Shown one piece after another: positions 1-8,542 of a DNA stretch of 64,000 bases (its first letter is position 1; the number at the start of each line of letters is the position of its first letter). Location of the stretch: NCBI GenBank assembly GCA_045862995.1, contig BTVX01000006.1:1-64000 (forward strand). The letters are read 5' to 3'. Below the pieces are notes generated by a model. The model worked only from the letters and a program-made list of their open reading frames with translations, had not been told where the DNA came from and made no database searches. A program made the position numbers and the translations under genes. This DNA is from UBA2387 sp019454665. GTDB taxonomy: Bacteria > Armatimonadota > Fimbriimonadia > Fimbriimonadales > Fimbriimonadaceae.

Positions 1-152
1 GCTTGGGGAGGGAGAAGCCTGTTCCGTTGGCGTGCACCTACACGTCCCCTCCCGAGGATCGGGAGGGGATTGAGGGGAGGGTTGACCGGAACGCGAATAG
101 TACCCGGCAAGTTCTCAACCCCTCCCCGGCCCTCCCCAGGCTTGGGGAGGGA
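1..152. repeat. GC-rich palindromic intergenic repeats
   Basis: This stretch downstream of the subtilase gene is built from CCCTCCCC/GGGGAGGG blocks. One perfect hairpin pairs 46-54 with 60-68 (9 bp, 5-nt loop); another pairs 130-138 with 143-151 (9 bp, 4-nt loop). The word CTTGGGGAGGGAG occurs at 2-14 and 141-153. The form is typical of dispersed palindromic intergenic elements, but I see no further clear copies in the window. It could also help end transcription of the leftward genes. I see no gene here. Confidence 0.5.
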
Positions 153-196
153 GTCGGACTATCCGCCTAAAAGCTCAATACAAGCCCAACACAAAC

Positions 197-2128
197 TCAT
201 CCCGTGAACGCCACGCGGTCGAGTTCCAGAGTCACGCCCGATGCCTGATCCGTAGTCAGAATCTGGAAATACAGGATGCCTTCGTCGTCGGCCAAGGTTT
301 GCACGTTGTTCAGCACGAACGCGGCTTCGGTCATGCCGGTCGGAGGGGGGCCGGAAAAGAGCTCGACGAACGAGCCGTACGGGAACGAGGCGGTGGACCA
401 GTCGTAGACCCGCAACCGCTCCGTCCCGCCCGCCGAGCCAGGGTAGCGGCGAACCACGCGCAACACGCCCCGCTGAATGCCCGTCGGCACTTTCAGCGTG
501 CCATGCACCAAGATGTTGCCGTCGCTGCGGCGCGTCACCACCATCGAAACGCCGTCGGCGGCCATCGTCTCGGCAAAGCCGCCGTTGACCGAACTCCCGC
601 CACCGGGAACAGAGGCTTCGCGCATGGGCACCGACCACGCTTCGAGGGGCAGCGGGTAGGCGGCCAGTTCCTCGGCTCCCGCCACCACTCGGAACCAGCG
701 GCCCAGAACGCCCGATGGAACGACGAACTCGGCGTAATCGCGGCCCGTTCTCGAAGGGCGCACCAAGCGGTTGCCAAACCATGCGCGCAGGTCGGCGCGG
801 TTCAGACCTCGGCCGTACACCCGTACGCTCTGGCGTGGGCGCGAGCGCGCATTCAAACCGCCCGGGAGCCATTCTGCGCCACGGACCTTGCTGGGCTTCG
901 CATCGGGCACCGAGAGGTTCAGGGCCGTCTCCAAAGCGCGGCGCGCATCCACCAGCCCATAGTTGGCGAATTCGCCGAACGGCGCCTGGATTTGCAGGGT
1001 TGCCGAGTCCTCCAAAATCGCCCGGACCTCGGCAACCGAGGCATTGGGCTTGGCCGAGAGGATGAGCGCCGCCACACCTGCCACGTGAGGACAAGCGCCG
1101 CTGGTCCCCCCGAACGAGGCCGTATAGCCGCCCGAAGTCGTCGAAGTGCGGAGGCTCGTGCCGGGGGCCGAGACATCCACCCACGATCCGTGGTTGCTGA
1201 AGCTGGCCTTGGTCAGGTTGGTCGCCAAAGCCGCCACGCTCACCACCGATTCGTACGCGGCGGGGTAGTACGTGTAGACCGTCGAGGCGTTGCCGGCGGC
1301 CGCGATGGGCAACACGCCTTTCCACACGCAGAACTCGAGCGCGGCGCGCTCGGAAGGGCTGACGCGGTCCGAGAAGTAGCTCATCGAGAGCACTTTCGCG
1401 CCGTTGTTCGCGCAGTAGATGTAGGCCGGCACGGTCGCGGAGTCGTAGAAGTAGCCGTCGTCTTGCGCGGCCTTGATGGCCATCACCTTGACCAACGGCG
1501 CGACTCCAGTACCGCCCTTGGCGTTGTCCTGGATCGCGGCGACGAGGCCGGAGCAAGCTGTGCCGTGGCCGTTGACGTCGTCGGGGTTGTGGTCGCCGTA
1601 GGTGAAGTCGTAGCCGTTGACGTCGTCCACATAGCCGTTGGCGTCGTCGTCAAGGCCGTTGTTGGGGATCTCGTCTTGGTTCACCCAGATGTTGGCCGCG
1701 AGGTCCTCGTGATTGACGTTGACGCCCGTGTCGATTACGGCCACCACAACGCTGGGCGAGCCTTTGTGCAGGTCCCACGCTTCGTTCGCTCGGATGGCGC
1801 GCATGTGCCACATGTCCGGCCACAGGGGGTCGTTGGGTTCGTAGGCGATCCTGGCTGCGCGGTCGTAGTGGACGAATCCGAACGTCTCCTCGCTCTGAAG
1901 CCGACGCTTGGCTCGAACCAGGTCGTGCTGGGGGAACTCGAGGATGCTGACGCTGATCTCGTCGAGGCGCTGAAGCACGCGCCCGCCAAGCGATTCGGCA
2001 TGCGTCTGGGCTTCCTTGGCCGGGCCTTGGACCATCAAGCGTCTGGGGTGGCTGAGCCAGCCCTCGTTCAAGACCGGTGCGGTGCCTTGGACCCCACCGA
2101 TCGCCGCCAGTGCGCACAGGACGACCAT
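197..2128 (-). CDS. Secreted subtilisin-family (S8) serine protease
   Basis: A 643-residue protease beginning with a short hydrophobic leader (MVVLCALAAIGGVQG), so probably exported. The catalytic triad is visible: Asp133 in AVIDTGVN, His188 in NGHGTACS and Ser343 in GGTSGACPH; Asn280 in AAAGN is the oxyanion residue. Residues 150-185 are rich in Asp and Asn (GLDDDANGYVDDVNGYD), a likely calcium-binding loop common in secreted subtilases. After about residue 400 comes a 240-residue C-terminal part, probably beta-rich, with no domain I can name. It is the last gene of a leftward cluster, 36 nt after the ABC ATPase, so it may act on a product handled by that transporter (inference). The family call is firm; the substrate is unknown. 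Confidence 0.95.
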   Translation of the reverse strand: MVVLCALAAIGGVQGTAPVLNEGWLSHPRRLMVQGPAKEAQTHAESLGGRVLQRLDEISVSILEFPQHDLVRAKRRLQSEETFGFVHYDRAARIAYEPNDPLWPDMWHMRAIRANEAWDLHKGSPSVVVAVIDTGVNVNHEDLAANIWVNQDEIPNNGLDDDANGYVDDVNGYDFTYGDHNPDDVNGHGTACSGLVAAIQDNAKGGTGVAPLVKVMAIKAAQDDGYFYDSATVPAYIYCANNGAKVLSMSYFSDRVSPSERAALEFCVWKGVLPIAAAGNASTVYTYYPAAYESVVSVAALATNLTKASFSNHGSWVDVSAPGTSLRTSTTSGGYTASFGGTSGACPHVAGVAALILSAKPNASVAEVRAILEDSATLQIQAPFGEFANYGLVDARRALETALNLSVPDAKPSKVRGAEWLPGGLNARSRPRQSVRVYGRGLNRADLRAWFGNRLVRPSRTGRDYAEFVVPSGVLGRWFRVVAGAEELAAYPLPLEAWSVPMREASVPGGGSSVNGGFAETMAADGVSMVVTRRSDGNILVHGTLKVPTGIQRGVLRVVRRYPGSAGGTERLRVYDWSTASFPYGSFVELFSGPPPTGMTEAAFVLNNVQTLADDEGILYFQILTTDQASGVTLELDRVAFTG

Positions 2129-2164
2129 CGCTCTACAGTTTGACCGCTACGCCCGGGGATTCGT

Positions 2165-2857
2165 TCAGGTCCGCTCTTCGATCCGCTCCAACTTGCCGTC
2201 GGAGATGTGGAAGATGCGGTCGGAGACGCCGAGCATCTTGTGGTCGTGGGTGGCCGAGATCACGGTCACGCCTTCTTCTTGGTTCAATCGCCGCAGCAGG
2301 TCGATGATTTCTTGGCCCGTCTTCAGGTCCAGGTTGCCCGTGGGCTCGTCGGCGAGCACGATGGCGGGGTCGTTGGCAAGGGCGCGCGCGATGGCCACGC
2401 GTTGCTGCTGCCCGCCCGAGAGTTCGGCGGGACGGTGGTGGTAGCGGTGCCCAAGACCCACGAGGTCGAGCTTCTTCATCGCCCGTTCCTCGGCGTCTTC
2501 GGGAGATAGGCCTGCAAAGAGCATGGGCAGCACCACGTTCTCGAGCGCCGTCCGCACCGTGATCAGGTTGAACGTCTGGAAGATGTAGCCGATGGTGTGG
2601 CAGCGCAGGAACGCGAGTTCCTTGGGCGTAAGCTGCGCGATGTCCACCGAGTTGATGAACACCGAGCCGCCCGTCGGGCGGTCGAGGCCCCCGATCATAT
2701 TGAACAGCGTGCTCTTGCCCGACCCCGAAGGGCCGACGATGGAGAGGTACTCGCCGCTGTAGATCGCGCACGTGACGCCGTTCAGAGCGTGGACGGCGTT
2801 CTCGCCTTCGCCGTACTGTTTGGCGAGATCGGTGGTGCGGACGACGACCTCGGCCAT
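2165..2857 (-). CDS. ABC transporter ATPase, LolD/MacB type
   Basis: A 230-residue ATP-binding subunit of the LolD/MacB/FtsE class, which powers FtsX-type permeases acting on periplasmic or membrane substrates. Walker A is GPSGSGKST (42-50), the Q-loop region is IFQTFN, the signature LSGGQQQRVAIARAL starts near residue 146, Walker B is IVLADEP (166-172) and the H-loop is SATHD. The start was chosen because TAATG overlaps the stop of the upstream permease by one base, implying translational coupling. A longer open frame continues upstream but lies inside the permease gene. The substrate is not known; the PqqD-like gene upstream hints at a peptide-related role. Confidence 0.92.
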   Translation of the reverse strand: MAEVVVRTTDLAKQYGEGENAVHALNGVTCAIYSGEYLSIVGPSGSGKSTLFNMIGGLDRPTGGSVFINSVDIAQLTPKELAFLRCHTIGYIFQTFNLITVRTALENVVLPMLFAGLSPEDAEERAMKKLDLVGLGHRYHHRPAELSGGQQQRVAIARALANDPAIVLADEPTGNLDLKTGQEIIDLLRRLNQEEGVTVISATHDHKMLGVSDRIFHISDGKLERIEERT

Positions 2858-3444
2858 TACACGTCCACCCTCAGCGCAGCGGCGGCGGGCATGCGTGCGG
2901 CTTGAATCGCGGGCGCGATGGCGGCGACGACCGTCATGAGCAGCCCCACCCCCGTGCCAAGCGCGACAACCTGGAGCCAAGCGCCGACTCCAATCGCGGT
3001 GCCCTGCATCCGAACCACCGCAACCATCGCCCCGGCGCCGATGACCGAACCCAGCAGCGAGCCCAAGAACCCCAGCAGCAGCGATTCCAGCACGAACACC
3101 TTGACGATGAACGAGTCGGACGCCCCGAGGCACTTGAACGTGCCGATCTCGCGATAGCGTTCGGTGACGGACATCAGCATCGAATTGGTGATGCCGACCA
3201 GGCACATAAGCAACGCCGTGCCTGCGAGCCAGACGCTGCGCACCTGGGCGCCGGGGTCGGTCGAAGTCTCGGCCAGCCGCTGAATCTGCATGCTGGTGAA
3301 GAACGCGATGCCGAGGCCGACGCCTGCCGTTGTGATGGCCTGCCGCCAGAAACGGACGCGGATGCTGGCCAGCGCTTGGTTCCACGCGACCCAGAACGGC
3401 GGGTCGGTGTCCTTAATGGCGGTGGCGCGTGCGTCGTTTGGCAT
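2857..3444 (-). CDS. Short FtsX-type ABC permease
   Basis: A 195-residue membrane protein with the FtsX core: an N-terminal helix (about 35-55), then three helices (about 70-95, 115-145, 155-180). The diagnostic stretch between is MLMSVTERYREIGTFKCLGA, typical of MacB/LolC/FtsX permeases. Usual family members are 380-420 residues because of a large periplasmic domain between the first two helices; here that domain is essentially absent. GGAG lies about 7 nt before the ATG. The first 32 nt overlap the end of the PqqD-like gene, and the stop overlaps the ATPase start, so the three genes are coupled. It likely pairs as a homodimer with the ATPase. Confidence 0.85.
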   Translation of the reverse strand: MPNDARATAIKDTDPPFWVAWNQALASIRVRFWRQAITTAGVGLGIAFFTSMQIQRLAETSTDPGAQVRSVWLAGTALLMCLVGITNSMLMSVTERYREIGTFKCLGASDSFIVKVFVLESLLLGFLGSLLGSVIGAGAMVAVVRMQGTAIGVGAWLQVVALGTGVGLLMTVVAAIAPAIQAARMPAAAALRVDV

Positions 3445-3817
3445 GGGCGGTCTCCGGCATCATCAGGGTGATCAAGCCCCTTCGGGAGAGCGTCTGGAGA
3501 AAGGCGACCAGCGCCGCCTCCGCTTCGACTCGGTTCAGCTTGAACTGTTCGCGCAAGGCGCGCGTGATTCCTTCTACGGTGCGTTCCCCGTCGCACAGTC
3601 CCCACACGAACGCCCCGATCGCCTCCAACTCGAACGTGCGGTGCGTCGCCCCCTTGGCCCAAGGCCATCGGGATTTGGCCACGGGAACGCGGACGAGCAC
3701 CAGCCCATCTTCCTGAGCTTCCAGTTCGGCCTCCGGGTGGCGGAGCGGCTTGGCGCGGCGCAGCCGCGCGGGGTCGAGCGCGGGGCGGGCGAACAGCTTT
3801 TGGATCAAGCCCACCAC
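3413..3817 (-). CDS. PqqD-like protein (RRE fold)
   Basis: A protein of about 134 residues. The C-terminal 90 residues resemble PqqD: a paired GAFVWGLCDGERTVEGITRAL helix-turn pattern, then FLQTLSRRGLI. PqqD-type domains bind leader peptides in ribosomally made, modified peptide pathways (RiPPs), but stand-alone members also sit beside transporters. The N-terminal 45 residues (LIQKLFARPALDPARL) are extra. The start is a GTG at 3817 or 3814, or a TTG at 3808 that overlaps the TGA of the gene before it. The end overlaps the FtsX permease start by 32 nt. No obvious precursor peptide or radical-SAM gene is nearby, so the RiPP link is only a hypothesis. Confidence 0.75.
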   Translation of the reverse strand: MVGLIQKLFARPALDPARLRRAKPLRHPEAELEAQEDGLVLVRVPVAKSRWPWAKGATHRTFELEAIGAFVWGLCDGERTVEGITRALREQFKLNRVEAEAALVAFLQTLSRRGLITLMMPETAHAKRRTRHRH

Positions 3818-4545
3818 GAGGGGTCCAACCTTGGCGTTTGCCGCCGCGTGCGCAGGACGAGCGCCTCGATCTGGTTCGATTGGGGGCGCAGACGGACGAG
3901 GGCCTCCGTGGCGACCATCCACTTGCGGTGGCTGAGCGATGCCTCGAACTCCGAGGTCGCCATGGGCTCCATCGGCAGGGCCAAAGCGGAGTGCGCCCAG
4001 CCGGTGAGCCCGTGCTTGGCCACGAGCTGCTCGGCAAACGACCATCGCTCCATTCGGACCGTGGTGCCTCGCGCTTCGAATAGAAGGGCGGCGCGACCGG
4101 CGAGAAACTGCTTCTTGGCCACCTTCATGCCCTTGGGCATCCACGCACCGACCCCGGCCACCGACCACAACTCGCGGTCGCCGTCATGGGTTTGGAAGCT
4201 GGCCTTGACGCCGCGCATGACGGGCAGCAGACTGTCCTTGCGGGCACCCACGACTTCGAGAAAGAAAACGCGGGATGCGTCGGCATCGCGGAACACGACG
4301 CCACGACCTTGTTGCTCGGCCTGCCACTTGTAAAGGAGCGCGCCGGGCTCTTCGGCGACTTCGGAGCGGAACGCGAGCTTGGCTTTCTTGGCGTCGCGGC
4401 GGAGGCGTTCCAGGTAGCCGTCGAGCGCGGGGCGCAGGCTCTTGGCGGGCTTGCCCGTGTGCCAGCGCACATGGAGCGACCGGGTTCCGTCGCCAGCCAA
4501 TCGGGCGTAGCCTTCTTTGCGATCGCCGATGAGGGCGGCGGGCAT
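3805..4545 (-). CDS. Unrecognised protein between tatA and the PqqD-like gene
   Basis: I do not recognise this protein of about 246 residues. It has alternating beta-type segments and conserved-looking Trp residues, is soluble in appearance and has no signal peptide or membrane segment. Two similar halves may exist: each carries a W-M-P-type motif (DWMPAALIGD near the start, AWMPKGMKVAKK in the middle), suggesting an internal duplication. Clearly coding-like sequence continues upstream of the first ATG (FGWYGFSFEHPSDW), up to about 4590 right after tatA, yet no ATG, GTG or TTG is in frame there. The true start may be non-canonical or lie inside tatA. The stop overlaps the PqqD-like gene start. 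Confidence 0.6.
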   Translation of the reverse strand: MPAALIGDRKEGYARLAGDGTRSLHVRWHTGKPAKSLRPALDGYLERLRRDAKKAKLAFRSEVAEEPGALLYKWQAEQQGRGVVFRDADASRVFFLEVVGARKDSLLPVMRGVKASFQTHDGDRELWSVAGVGAWMPKGMKVAKKQFLAGRAALLFEARGTTVRMERWSFAEQLVAKHGLTGWAHSALALPMEPMATSEFEASLSHRKWMVATEALVRLRPQSNQIEALVLRTRRQTPRLDPSWWA

Positions 4546-4592
4546 CCAATCGGACGGGTGCTCGAACGAGAACCCGTACCAGCCGAAACGGG

Positions 4593-4811
4593 CTAGTGGT
4601 GAGGGGTCGAGGTGGACTTGTCCTCCTCCTCGATGGCTGTCTGAAGCTGCTTCTTGCCTTCTTCCAGCCCCTTCTGCAGTTCGCCGACGCCCTTGCCGAC
4701 GCCGCGCATCAGTTCGGGGATCTTCTTTCCACCGAACAACAGCAGAACGACCACGAGGATCCAAATCCATTCCGTGCCGCTGGGCAGACCGATTGCAAAG
4801 GTGTTGAGCAT
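4593..4811 (-). CDS. tatA: Twin-arginine translocase subunit TatA
   Basis: A 72-residue protein with the TatA/E plan: a short N-terminal tail, one membrane helix (WIWILVVVLLLF, residues 15-26), the FGGKKIPEL hinge, an amphipathic helix (MRGVGKGVGELQKGLEEGKK) and a charged C-terminal tail. TatA oligomers form the pore that passes folded proteins across the inner membrane. No tatB or tatC lies beside it. The window has possible Tat cargo: the Gfo/Idh protein with RRQF and ActB with DRRDFLK. It is the first gene of the leftward cluster ending with the subtilase. Confidence 0.93.
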   Translation of the reverse strand: MLNTFAIGLPSGTEWIWILVVVLLLFGGKKIPELMRGVGKGVGELQKGLEEGKKQLQTAIEEEDKSTSTPHH

Positions 4812-4831
4812 AACGAACCTGACTCAATGAG

Positions 4832-4837
4832 AGTATA
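4832..4837 (-). promoter_or_regulatory. Probable -10 box for the tatA cluster
   Basis: On the minus strand TATACT lies 20 nt upstream of the tatA ATG, in the 122-bp gap before the S41 protease gene. I cannot see a good -35 box 16-18 nt further upstream. The rest of the gap (4838-4933) shows nothing else clear. Confidence 0.4.
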
Positions 4838-4933
4838 CGCCAACGAGCGCACGGCGTTCGGTCGGCGACCCCACTCGCTCCCGCCTCCCGCACCCGCAGA
4901 GGCGCAGCCTGCGGTCTCGGCCGGCTTCGAACG

Positions 4934-6187
4934 TCAGCCGTCGCGACGGGCGAGCGTGGTCAGCACTTCGAGCGCCTTTTCAAGCCCCAAGTCTTTTTCA
5001 AACGGGCGGGGCATGGGCGCCTCATGATCTACCTGCACCCCGTTGCCCTCGATGCGCAGCCCGCCGATCGTGACGTAGTCGGTCACCGGGAATTGCAGGT
5101 GCCAGCCGTGCGAAATGGGCATGATCAGCGACGCGAGCACCGCACCCGCCGACCGCGAACCGATGACGGGCGAACCCGCCTTCTCCTTGAGCGCCGCAGC
5201 CACGATTTCCGAGGCGCTGCCGCTGGCGCCGTTCACCAGCACGGCGATGTGGCCCTTGAAATAGAATTGCCCCGTGTCCCACGTCTTCACCTTGGCGGGG
5301 ACCCACTTGGCCACGGCCACCACGTCTTTGGCATCGCCCTTGGTCTCTTCGGCGAACGCCTCGACCTGGTCCTTCGACACGAACGCGCCGATCTCGGTGT
5401 CGGGCGGGAGCACCTTGTTCAGCAGGTGCAGCATGTTCATCACCGCGCCGCCGCCGTTCGACCGCAGGTCGAGCACCAGGTTCTTGGGTTGCTTCTCTTC
5501 GATCTGTTGGAACAACTCGGTCACGCGCCTGGCGTTGTAGCCCAAGTCGAACGTGGGCACCTTGAGCACCGCTGTGTCCGGCTTGGGAAACTCGACGGTC
5601 TCGGGCATGACGGTCGAGAACGCCTTGCGGACGATGTTGAACACTTTGAACGAGCCATCCGGGCGCTTGACTTTGATTTCGACCTCGGTGCCCTCGTCGC
5701 CCGCCACTTGCGTGGTGTCCTCGATTTTCTTGCCGTTGGCTTCGACGAGGATGTCCTGCGGCGCGATGCCGGCCGCTTTTGCGGGTCCGCCTTCGATCAC
5801 GTCCACCACCAGCAGACCCTCTTCGTGCGGGAAGATTCGGACGCCGATCCCCACCTGCTTGCGGTCCACGCGCGCCCGCGCCTGTTGCGGCGTGTGGAGC
5901 ATGATGTGGCTGAAGCCGAACTTGCGGAGCGCGGCGTTGATCGCTTGCGCGAACTCGTCGTTGGTCGCCGCCTTGTCGATCTCGCCCTGATACTCCTTGA
6001 CGAACTCGGGCCACTTGCTGAAGTCCGCACCGCTGGCGAACGCGCGTTCGGTGACGATCTTGCCCATGCGGGCCAAGACGGCGCTCTTGATCTCGGGCGT
6101 GAGTTCTTGAGCGGGCGCGATCGAAGCCAGTGCCAGCCACAAACCGGGCACAAGGGCGGGGCGAAGGAGTCGGCGGAACGAAACCAT
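4934..6187 (-). CDS. Secreted S41-family protease with PDZ domain (CtpA-like)
   Basis: A 417-residue protein with a signal peptide (residues 1-26, ending ASIAPAQ). Order: helical N-terminal region (30-105), a PDZ domain (about 112-180, VIEGGPAKAAGI and DILVEANGKKI), then the S41 core with LVLDLRSNGGG (237-247) and VNGASGSASEIVAAAL. The nucleophile is Ser324. In CtpA/Prc proteases the partner lysine lies 25 residues further on; here that position is Ala349, within GSRSAGAV. Either another residue acts as base or the enzyme is inactive. It stands alone between tatA and the glycosidase gene. Role: periplasmic processing or degradation, by family. Confidence 0.85.
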   Translation of the reverse strand: MVSFRRLLRPALVPGLWLALASIAPAQELTPEIKSAVLARMGKIVTERAFASGADFSKWPEFVKEYQGEIDKAATNDEFAQAINAALRKFGFSHIMLHTPQQARARVDRKQVGIGVRIFPHEEGLLVVDVIEGGPAKAAGIAPQDILVEANGKKIEDTTQVAGDEGTEVEIKVKRPDGSFKVFNIVRKAFSTVMPETVEFPKPDTAVLKVPTFDLGYNARRVTELFQQIEEKQPKNLVLDLRSNGGGAVMNMLHLLNKVLPPDTEIGAFVSKDQVEAFAEETKGDAKDVVAVAKWVPAKVKTWDTGQFYFKGHIAVLVNGASGSASEIVAAALKEKAGSPVIGSRSAGAVLASLIMPISHGWHLQFPVTDYVTIGGLRIEGNGVQVDHEAPMPRPFEKDLGLEKALEVLTTLARRDG

Positions 6188-6250
6188 GGGTAAGACCTGA
6201 TACGAACGGCGAGGCCGTTTAGTTCATTATCGCCTCATGGAGCCGCAAAC

Positions 6251-8401
6251 ATGATCCTCGAATCGCTCTCGCGAACCGACAAGTGGTTTCTGGGCAACGG
6301 GCGCGGGTGCCTCTTTGCGCCCCCGTTCCCCCGTTGGTTGAACACCCTCGGGTTCTGGGACGAGTGCTGGTTCGCCGATGTGCGGCTCGACCGGCTGTTC
6401 TGCGTGCTGGCCGCCGACGACGGCTTCGAGGCGCCGATCGAGCACGATCGCGACCTGGATTGGCGTCCCGATCGCCTGATCACCCGTGGCCGGGCGGGCG
6501 AGAGGGAGTTCGAGCAGCGCCGTTTTGTGCATCCCGCCAACGCGTTCGTCACCGAGTTGGATTGGCGTGGCGAGGGCGAGTTGCAGTTGCTTCAGTGGTC
6601 GCTGCCCGAGGTCAACGCGACGGGCTATGGCGCTCCATGGCGGTCGGCTACGCTGGTCGCCTCCGACGAGGACTGCCTGATCTACCGATTGGACACACGT
6701 TGGCCGACCGAACTCGAACCCGACCGCACCGCAGTCGAACGCGAGGCCCTGACCGGGACGGCCGACATGGGGCCTTCAGTGCCCGTGTTCGTCGCGCTCG
6801 GTGCGTCGGTGGAACGAGACGGATACCTGGTGCAGATCGCTCAACGGCACGACGACTCGCCGCTCTGGCGGACCAGCGTGCTGCCCGACCTGTACGACGG
6901 CGCCTTGGTTCCTTGCGTCCGCACCGAGGGCGAGGGGCTGTTGCATCTCGTCCAGAGCTACACCGTTCGCGCGGGCGACACCGTGCGCCTGGCGGCGGGC
7001 CTCGGGCTGAGTGCCGACGGTGCCCGGGCCGCTCTAGCCGCCGGCCTTCGTTCGGAAGGGCTCCGGGAGACGCGCCTCGATTGGCTGCGCCACTTCCAAG
7101 GAGTGCCCGATTTCCGGAGCGACGACCCCTATCTGGAGGCCGCGTACCACTATCGCTGGTACGGGATCAAGCTCAACACGGTATCGGTTCCGGGTCTGCC
7201 GAGGCTGGGCCGACCGTTCGTCGCCGAGGGAATCGGCTTCTTCCGGAACTGCATCACCTACTCGGGGCAGGCCATGCTCCGCGAAACGTCGTGGATGCGG
7301 GACCCCGATCTCGCCATCGGCATCCTCGACAACATGGCGGCCAACCAGCGGCCCGACGGCAGCCTGCCCGGCCACATCTATTCGGGCCGTCCGTCGCGGG
7401 ACTTCTACCACGCCGACTTCGCGACTCCGGTGCGGCAACTCGAGGCCATCCATCCCGGATCGGTGCAGCCGCACCACCGGGAGATGCTCCGCCGGTACGC
7501 GGACTATCTTTGGAACGTGCGCCACGAACCGGCCACGGGCATGACGTGCGTGTTCGACCAGAACGAAACGGGGCAGGAGTACATGTCGCGGTACCAGTTC
7601 GTCTCGGAAGCGGCGGACGAGTGGGCGTCGTTCCGCGTCGGCGGCGTGGATGCGACGGTGTACGCGGCTTTGCTCTTCGACGCTCTCGGCGACGACCGGG
7701 CCGCCGACGCGTTTCGAGCGATCGGGGAGTGCTGGGACGACGAGGCGTCGTTCTTCTGCGACCGGCTTCCGAATGGCGCCAAGTCGCCCGCTCGCCCGGG
7801 GACGGGCCTCTACCCGCTCTTGCTCGGAGCAGGGCGGATCGGGTCGGATCGCGCGGCGCGTCTGATCTCACGCTGGCTGGCGAACCCGGACGAGTTCTGG
7901 CTACAGGCTGGATTCCCGGCGACCGCACGGAGCGATTCGACGTTTGCTCAAGACGGTGCTTGGAAGGGGCGACGGTTGAACTGCCCGTGGAACGGCCGCA
8001 GTTGGCCGATGGCGAATTCGCACCTGGTGGACGGGCTCGCCGAATCCGCTCTCGGCCTTGCGTCGCAGGGGCGCGACGAGTGGCTCGCCACCGCTGCCGA
8101 GGGCATCCACAAGGCCGTCCGTCTCCTGTTCCACGGGTCCGACCCGGGTCGCCCGTGCTGTTACGAGCACTTCAATCCGGTCACTGGGGTGCCCGCGCTC
8201 TACCGGGGCTACGACGATTACATGCACAGTTGGGTGGCGGACCTGATTCTGCGGCGCGTGGTCGGCTTGGTACCGGGGTCGCTGGACTCGCAGCCGTTGC
8301 CGATGGGGGTGGCGTTCGAGTGCAGCGGCATCCCGTGTCGGGGCGAGACGCTCCGAGCGGTCGGGGATGGCGTTGGGGTAGATGTGGTTCGGCAGCGGTA
8401 A
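6251..8401 (+). CDS. Glycosidase-like (alpha/alpha)6-barrel protein
   Basis: A 716-residue soluble protein without a signal peptide. The N-terminal 270 residues look like a beta-sandwich domain (NGRGCLFAPPFPRWLNTLGFWDECW), and the rest like an (alpha/alpha)6 toroid: LNTVSVPGL, RETSWMRDPDLAIGILDNMAANQRPDG split over helices, then NCPWNGRSWPMANSHLVDGL and YRGYDDYMHSWVADLI. Such patterns resemble the GH63/trehalase-like and mannosylglycerate hydrolase-like clan, but I cannot assign the family or substrate. Acidic residues in the barrel are candidates for catalysis. GGAG of the preceding bases lies about 9 nt before the ATG. The gene is monocistronic and is followed by a hairpin and T-run. Confidence 0.7.
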   Translation: MILESLSRTDKWFLGNGRGCLFAPPFPRWLNTLGFWDECWFADVRLDRLFCVLAADDGFEAPIEHDRDLDWRPDRLITRGRAGEREFEQRRFVHPANAFVTELDWRGEGELQLLQWSLPEVNATGYGAPWRSATLVASDEDCLIYRLDTRWPTELEPDRTAVEREALTGTADMGPSVPVFVALGASVERDGYLVQIAQRHDDSPLWRTSVLPDLYDGALVPCVRTEGEGLLHLVQSYTVRAGDTVRLAAGLGLSADGARAALAAGLRSEGLRETRLDWLRHFQGVPDFRSDDPYLEAAYHYRWYGIKLNTVSVPGLPRLGRPFVAEGIGFFRNCITYSGQAMLRETSWMRDPDLAIGILDNMAANQRPDGSLPGHIYSGRPSRDFYHADFATPVRQLEAIHPGSVQPHHREMLRRYADYLWNVRHEPATGMTCVFDQNETGQEYMSRYQFVSEAADEWASFRVGGVDATVYAALLFDALGDDRAADAFRAIGECWDDEASFFCDRLPNGAKSPARPGTGLYPLLLGAGRIGSDRAARLISRWLANPDEFWLQAGFPATARSDSTFAQDGAWKGRRLNCPWNGRSWPMANSHLVDGLAESALGLASQGRDEWLATAAEGIHKAVRLLFHGSDPGRPCCYEHFNPVTGVPALYRGYDDYMHSWVADLILRRVVGLVPGSLDSQPLPMGVAFECSGIPCRGETLRAVGDGVGVDVVRQR

Positions 8402-8423
8402 TCGGGAGACGTGGTAGCGCCGA

Positions 8424-8451
8424 CCGCCCGAACGGCGGGCCACCGATTTTT
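8424..8451 (+). terminator. Possible Rho-independent terminator
   Basis: CCGCC (8424-8428) pairs with GGCGG (8434-8438) around a 5-nt loop, followed by a run of five T at 8447-8451, just after the glycosidase-like gene. The stem is short and there are 8 nt between stem and T-run, so the call is tentative. Confidence 0.35.
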
Positions 8452-8542
8452 CACCGCCCGGGAATCTTTCGCCCCCCCGATGGCGTTGGCTCAATGGGCA
8501 ACCGTCCACGGCGTCGCGAATCGGCGACCGACGACGGGACGG

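Noticed and set aside
299..2143. A 614-residue open frame on the plus strand across the subtilase gene
   Set aside because: It is Arg/His/Val-rich and low in usual motifs, opposite to a gene with an intact catalytic triad; it is a high-GC shadow.
3413..4168. A 251-residue reading of the PqqD-like gene from an upstream ATG
   Set aside because: Its first 115 residues are out of frame with, and wholly inside, the preceding gene; the start near 3817 is more likely.
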